Assembly (NCBI GenBank): GCA_023362775.1
Contig: JALMGJ010000006.1
Location: 52,753,501 to 52,817,500 of the forward strand
Source: Charina bottae
Taxonomy: Eukaryota > Chordata > Lepidosauria > Squamata > Charinaidae
Direction of reading: 5' to 3'
Length of the DNA: 64,000 nucleotides
Positions 62,649-64,000 of the stretch are shown one piece after another (the first letter of the stretch is position 1; each line of letters starts with the position of its first letter). The translations under genes were made by a program, and so were the position numbers. The notes under the pieces are model-generated. The model searched no databases. It was not told the origin of the DNA and saw only the letters and a list, made by a program, of their open reading frames with translations.

Positions 62649-63217
62649 CAGGTAGTCCTCGGTTAACTACCACTTGTTCAGCAACCATTTGAAGTTACAC
62701 TGGCGCTGAACCATTGTACAGTGGTGGTTACGATCGGTTATCGAAGTTCCAGCCATCCCAGCACCCCTGTGGTCACGTGATTGCGATCTGGGTGCAATCT
62801 CGTGCCGCAACTCCCCACCACTTGCCCACCCTTGCACACCCTCTCCCACCCGGCAGCAGCCACCCCAAAGCCCTGCCATGCTCACCCCACACACACCCGC
62901 CACCTGCGCACCCCTTTGCTCCCTCTCCCACCCGGCAGCAGCCACTTAGCTGCCTGCCAGCCTGCTTATGAACCTCCTGGGACTTGCACCTTCCTGACGG
63001 CTTCCCCACTGACTTTGGCTGTTGGAAGCTGGCAGGAAGTTGCAAGGAGGTGCTCACTTAAAGACCCATGATCCTCGCTTAGCATCAGCAGCAGGGACTG
63101 CAGGGATTGCCATCGCTAAGCGGTGCAGTCATGTGACATCGCACTTTACAACCGCATTGCTTAGCGATGGAAATTCCGGTTCCAATTGCCATTGTAACTC
63201 GAGAACTACTGTACCTG
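62649..63217. mobile_element. TIR element, CAGGTAGYCCTCG family, copy 2
   Basis: Left end CAGGTAGTCCTCGGTTAAC; right end GTAACTCGAGAACTACTG then TACCTG, followed by TA. The interior is C-rich (62810-62970). Open frames in the C-rich part are low-complexity. Related to 21964. Confidence 0.6.
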
Positions 63218-63467
63218 TACAGAAAAAAAAATTTATATGGCTGAATGTATTTTACAGTCGTTGCTGAAGTTTCATTTTTTTTTTTACTGAGAGTTTACTT
63301 TTTGGAAAAAGAGCAACATTATATAGGAGTGCAAACTGAAGTCAACAAGTAGAGAAAGTGAAGAAATCATTAGTGGTCCAATAACAAAACCCTTTGTTTC
63401 TAGTCACAGTGTTCACTTAAGAAAATTATTGATTATACTTTCATGAGATTATAATCAAAAGATTTTT

Positions 63468-63598
63468 TTGTTGTTCAGTCATTAAATCGTGTCCGACTCT
63501 TCGTGACCCTATGGACCATAGCACGCCAGGCCTTCCTGTCCTCCACTGTCTCCCGGAGTTTACTCAAATTCACGTTCATTACATCGGTGATCTTGGTA
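63468..63598 (-). mobile_element. BovB LINE 3'-end fragment
   Basis: Matches the 3' end of the element at 58548 (GTGTCCGACTCTTCGTGACC, GCACGCCAGGCCTTCCTG). 5'-truncated. Confidence 0.85.
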
Positions 63599-63747
63599 AT
63601 GATGTGCTGGAGGATTTGTGTCCCGAACTTCAAAGCCATTTTCTGAGCCATAAGAAGAACGGCTCACTACTTTTCAAGTATGGCCAAGGCAGCTTGTACA
63701 TTCTACGGAAGTTTTCTCTATGTTTTCTAAACATAGAGAGCCAGTTT

Positions 63748-64000
63748 GGTCTAGTGGTTAAGGTGCTGGGCTAGAAACCAGGAGACTGAGAGTTCCAGTC
63801 CCGCCTTAGGCATGAAAGCCGGCTGGGTGACCTTGGGCCAGTCCCTCTCTCTCAGCCTTAGGAAGGAGCCAATAGCAAACCAGGAGACTGAGAGTTCCAG
63901 TCCCGCCTTAGGCACGAAAGCCAGCTGGGTGACCTTGGGTCAGTCACTCTCTCTCAGCCTTAGGAAGGAGCCAATAGCAAACCAGGAGACTGAGAGTTCC
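63748..64000 (+). repeat. tRNA-derived SINE with tandem 102-bp units, cut by window end
   Basis: GGTCTAGTGG head followed by at least two extra copies of a 102-bp unit (starts near 63775, 63877 and 63979), joined by TTAGGAAGGAGCCAATAGC. It runs past the window end. Confidence 0.85.

Larger units (their letters stand above)
44065..64000 (+). other. WIF1: WIF1 intron 2 (incomplete)
   Basis: No third exon was recognised before the window ends. Repeats are listed separately. 44065-46150, 48240-49460 and 57000-58540 contain nothing I can name beyond short AT-rich runs. Confidence 0.75.

Noticed and set aside
62667..63071. Several His/Pro-rich open frames
   Set aside because: They fall in the C-rich interior of a TIR element and overlap on both strands.
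44065..64000. Search for WIF1 exon 3 inside the window
   Set aside because: No segment encoding the expected continuation of the WIF domain with splice sites was found; the gene must continue beyond the window.

Overview
This window is nuclear DNA of a vertebrate, almost certainly a squamate reptile (lizard or snake). Reasons: a LEMD3 gene of vertebrate structure and the start of a WIF1 gene, set in DNA crowded with repeats typical of squamates. These include BovB (RTE) LINE copies, tRNA-derived SINEs with a BovB-like tail (Sauria-SINE type), other tRNA-SINEs, CR1/L2-like LINE pieces, degraded L1, hAT and Tc1/mariner DNA transposons. The exact lineage cannot be fixed from the sequence alone.

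Layout. 1-3218: sequence downstream of LEMD3 and its 3' UTR. 3219-28300 (minus strand): LEMD3 (MAN1), read as 13 coding exons with GT-AG introns and continuous phase; the joined coding length is 2724 nt, or 907 codons plus stop. 28301-42499: about 14 kb between the two genes, with a CpG-rich promoter at each end and LINE, mariner and hAT remnants between. 42500-42650 and 43925-44064 (plus strand): WIF1 exons 1 and 2 (signal peptide and first part of the WIF domain). The rest of WIF1 lies beyond the window; 44065-64000 is WIF1 intron 2, filled mainly with SINEs, a degraded L1 and a 2.8-kb BovB. LEMD3 and WIF1 stand head to head, as in human. LEMD3 is an inner nuclear membrane protein that restrains TGF-beta/BMP-Smad signalling; WIF1 is a secreted Wnt antagonist. 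No functional link beyond synteny can be read here.

The most striking mobile DNA: (1) a complete Tc1 element (23967-25569) in LEMD3 intron 1 with an intact 340-residue DD34E transposase and 199-bp terminal inverted repeats differing at one position; (2) five copies of a short, extremely GC/CpG-rich, hairpin-laden non-autonomous hAT family, each with a perfect 8-bp target duplication; (3) a 462-bp inverted copy of local DNA pasted into LEMD3 intron 4 between 75-bp direct repeats; (4) SINEs that share one tRNA-like head but carry different LINE tails; (5) a second hAT family, one copy of which carries a GC-rich minisatellite. No CRISPR array, rRNA gene or free-standing tRNA gene was seen. Family names rest on motif recognition by eye, not on database searches.
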